In this document: positions 62,021 through 64,000 of the stretch, one piece after another | Layout of the letters: the number at the start of each line of letters is the position of its first letter | Position numbering within the stretch: position 1 is the first letter of the stretch | DNA from: Oreocharis arfaki | Taxonomy: Eukaryota; Chordata; Aves; Passeriformes; Paramythiidae | Length of the DNA stretch: 64,000 nt | NCBI GenBank assembly: GCA_013398015.1 | Contig: VZRR01008201.1 | Coordinates: forward strand, 244,025 to 308,024 | Direction: 5' to 3' | Notes under the pieces: model-generated | What the model was told of the DNA's origin: nothing | Seen by the model: the letters and a program-made list of their open reading frames with translations, nothing else | Database searches by the model: none | Translations under genes and position numbers: made by a program

Positions 62021-64000
62021 GTACGTGACGGGGAGCGTGTCTGGCAGGAGGGCTCATGTGTCAGGAGTGGGGCTGTCCCTGGGTCACACGAGGAAGCCCT
62101 GTCCTGTGCCCCTGTGCGCTACCTGCTGTGCCTGGGTGGAGCACGGGAGAGATCATGGTCCATCTGCAAACGCATGAAGGAGTCACGAATCTCATGCACA
62201 GTGCAGGGAACTTGCGCCACAGTAACAGGGTTTAAGACAAAAAAAAGGTGAAACTTGAAAAAGGACATGCTGGGAATATACAGTGCTGCAAGCTGGGATA
62301 CTAGAATTGGATCATAGTGCACAGATTTGAGGGTTGTAGTGGTTTATTGTCTCATTAGAAACATCTAATTCCCTGTAATAAAGATTGCATGTAGAGTTTG
62401 TCAAAGAACAGACGAGGCTAACACAGCCCACAGTCAGGACTAATACTCTTTTCCTCTCATTGCAAAATAAGCAGGGGTAGCTTTTCAAATTAAAAAAAAA
62501 AACTATATAATTACAGTAATAATACCATTCTCCTGACTGCTCTGCAGCTGCATATTGTAAAACTCAAAGCCACTGATCAGAAACAAAAGCAGTAAGTCAG
62601 TAACAGCTTTACAGAAATGTTCTGCTGGGCTGATTATGTCTGGCAAAATACTTCTATAGGGGAAACACTCTTTACCAAACATATTTCACGTCCTTTTCCT
62701 CCTAAAAAACCATGCAAGCACTTGAACCTTTTTCTAACAACAGATAAAGAAACCTTTGCCAGAAGTGTAATTTATGACTATATGAACACGGGAACGAGTA
62801 GGGATCCTGTTCAAATAGGCATCAGTTACAACAAAAAGCCAGAAGCAGTCATATTTTTATTATCGGTTATAAAAAAATATTTCCCAGTAAGTGTCTCAAT
62901 ACAGTTAAAAGTTAAAACCCTTCTACATTGCTAATAAATTAAAAAAACCCTATCTCCAACCATCTTGTAAGAAAATAGGTAAGTAATTTAAACCTTTAGT
63001 TTACATAAATTAGCACAGAAATGTGTATTCAAACAAGTGCACTGAAAACAGATATGCCTTCTTTTCTTCTGATATCTCTTATTTGAGTTATTAAGTAACA
63101 GGAAAGCCTTTATATTCTCTGCATGACCTTGAGAGTCTGCTAACACTAAATGGTCAATAGTCAAACCCCAGGAGAATGTTTCACCAGATAGACAATGACA
63201 AGAGGGAGCATGGAGTACAATCAACTGCTTTGCAGCCTTATTACTGTACACTTCAACATTCCATTTCAGCACATTTACTCTTGGGAATGAAGGTAATGTA
63301 TTTATACGGCAAATCACATAAGTGAAATTTGATGGATTGATAGAATTTTTTTTAAAAGCCTGTTAAAGTATCATTTTTTCAGAGGTAGTTTGCAAGGCAA
63401 TAGTGATGTACACGAGTGGAAACAATACTTCTTTGCTTGATTGTGGATAAAACTCTTAAATAGTGCTGGTGCTGTCTCTGAACCTCGCAGAGAAAGCTTA
63501 ATGGGTAAGATGTTATAATCAGAGCTGACAACAGCCAATTAAGTGTCAGAAGAACAATCTGATAAGCAGGTCTTCATGTCTATAGGCATTTCCTGATACG
63601 TCTTAACTGTCAATCTGAATGTTACACATCTCTATCTTTATCTCATTATTGACTGATTTATTAAAGGAGAATGCTTTCATCTCTTTTTTTGACTTTGGGG
63701 TTGCTCCAGAAGGAAGGAAAGGAAAATACTAGGAACAAGTCTAAATTTGGAATAATAGATGGGGAATCCTAATTACAGCAAAGTCCTAATCTTCCAACTG
63801 AGCAGGCGTATGGTTTGGTGACACCACTCCACGCAGCTGCCCACACCATACCTTTCAAGAAATGGAAGATGCTCAGTCTAGAGGAGATCTGTTTCTTTAA
63901 TGGGTGGAAGGATATCTGTGGACGTGCTAGCAGGCTGCTCTCTGCTTTCAGTGCTTCTTGCTAGTCATACGGAAGACAATACCTCGCTGGATGGATCTCT
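62021..64000. other. Non-coding stretch to window end
   Basis: GC-rich to about 62180, then AT-rich. Frames at 62617-62934 (+) and 62988-63317 (-) are over 100 codons but have no motif, no CpG retention and no splice context. Confidence 0.5.

Noticed and set aside
1..64000. tRNA, rRNA, CRISPR, bacterial operon or phage features
   Set aside because: None seen. The sequence is vertebrate-type, with avian CR1 elements and no prokaryotic gene organisation.

Overview
The window looks like gene-poor nuclear DNA from a bird. The evidence is CR1 LINE fragments: two carry the typical avian 3' end, one of them with the ATTCTATG-type tail and the other with a pentamer tail. There is also a short solo LTR of a type I recognise from avian endogenous retroviruses. 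The rest is AT-rich, CpG-poor single-copy DNA with dinucleotide and hexamer microsatellites. Nothing looks prokaryotic: no operons, no ribosome binding sites, no rRNA, tRNA or CRISPR. No complete gene is present, and most open frames in the window are chance-length shadows.

The best-supported gene piece is at the left end on the minus strand. It has a pyrimidine-rich splice acceptor, a 35-codon C-terminal coding exon with a stop (3171-3278), a short 3' UTR, an AATAAA signal (2933-2938) and a GU-rich element beyond it (2887-2902). If real, a minus-strand gene ends near 2.9 kb and much of the window to its right could be its introns. Two short minus-strand exon candidates with good splice sites lie upstream at 18113-18154 and 27467-27512. 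They encode the same E-V-T-K/Q-D-H-L/V pattern, with differences mostly at wobble positions. I cannot name the gene, and the phases do not yet chain into one transcript.

Weaker coding candidates lie at 21646-21716 (+), 24925-25187 (-), 58206-58361 (- or +) and 61899-62020 (+). Each sits in a local rise of CpG against a CpG-poor background.

Repeats by position: palindrome at 0.2 kb; old CR1 (minus) at 19.1-19.97 kb; CR1 at 28.5-28.7 and 29.07-29.56 kb; possible LTR piece at 36.9 kb; CR1 (minus) at 41.5-41.96 kb; 24-bp minisatellite at 43.5 kb; CR1 at 47.7-47.9 kb; unidentified repeat-like block at 49.66-50.17 kb; perfect hexamer array at 54.2 kb; solo LTR at 59.1-59.35 kb. I found no convincing new biological system. 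The exon candidates and the shared coding pattern are the points most worth testing.
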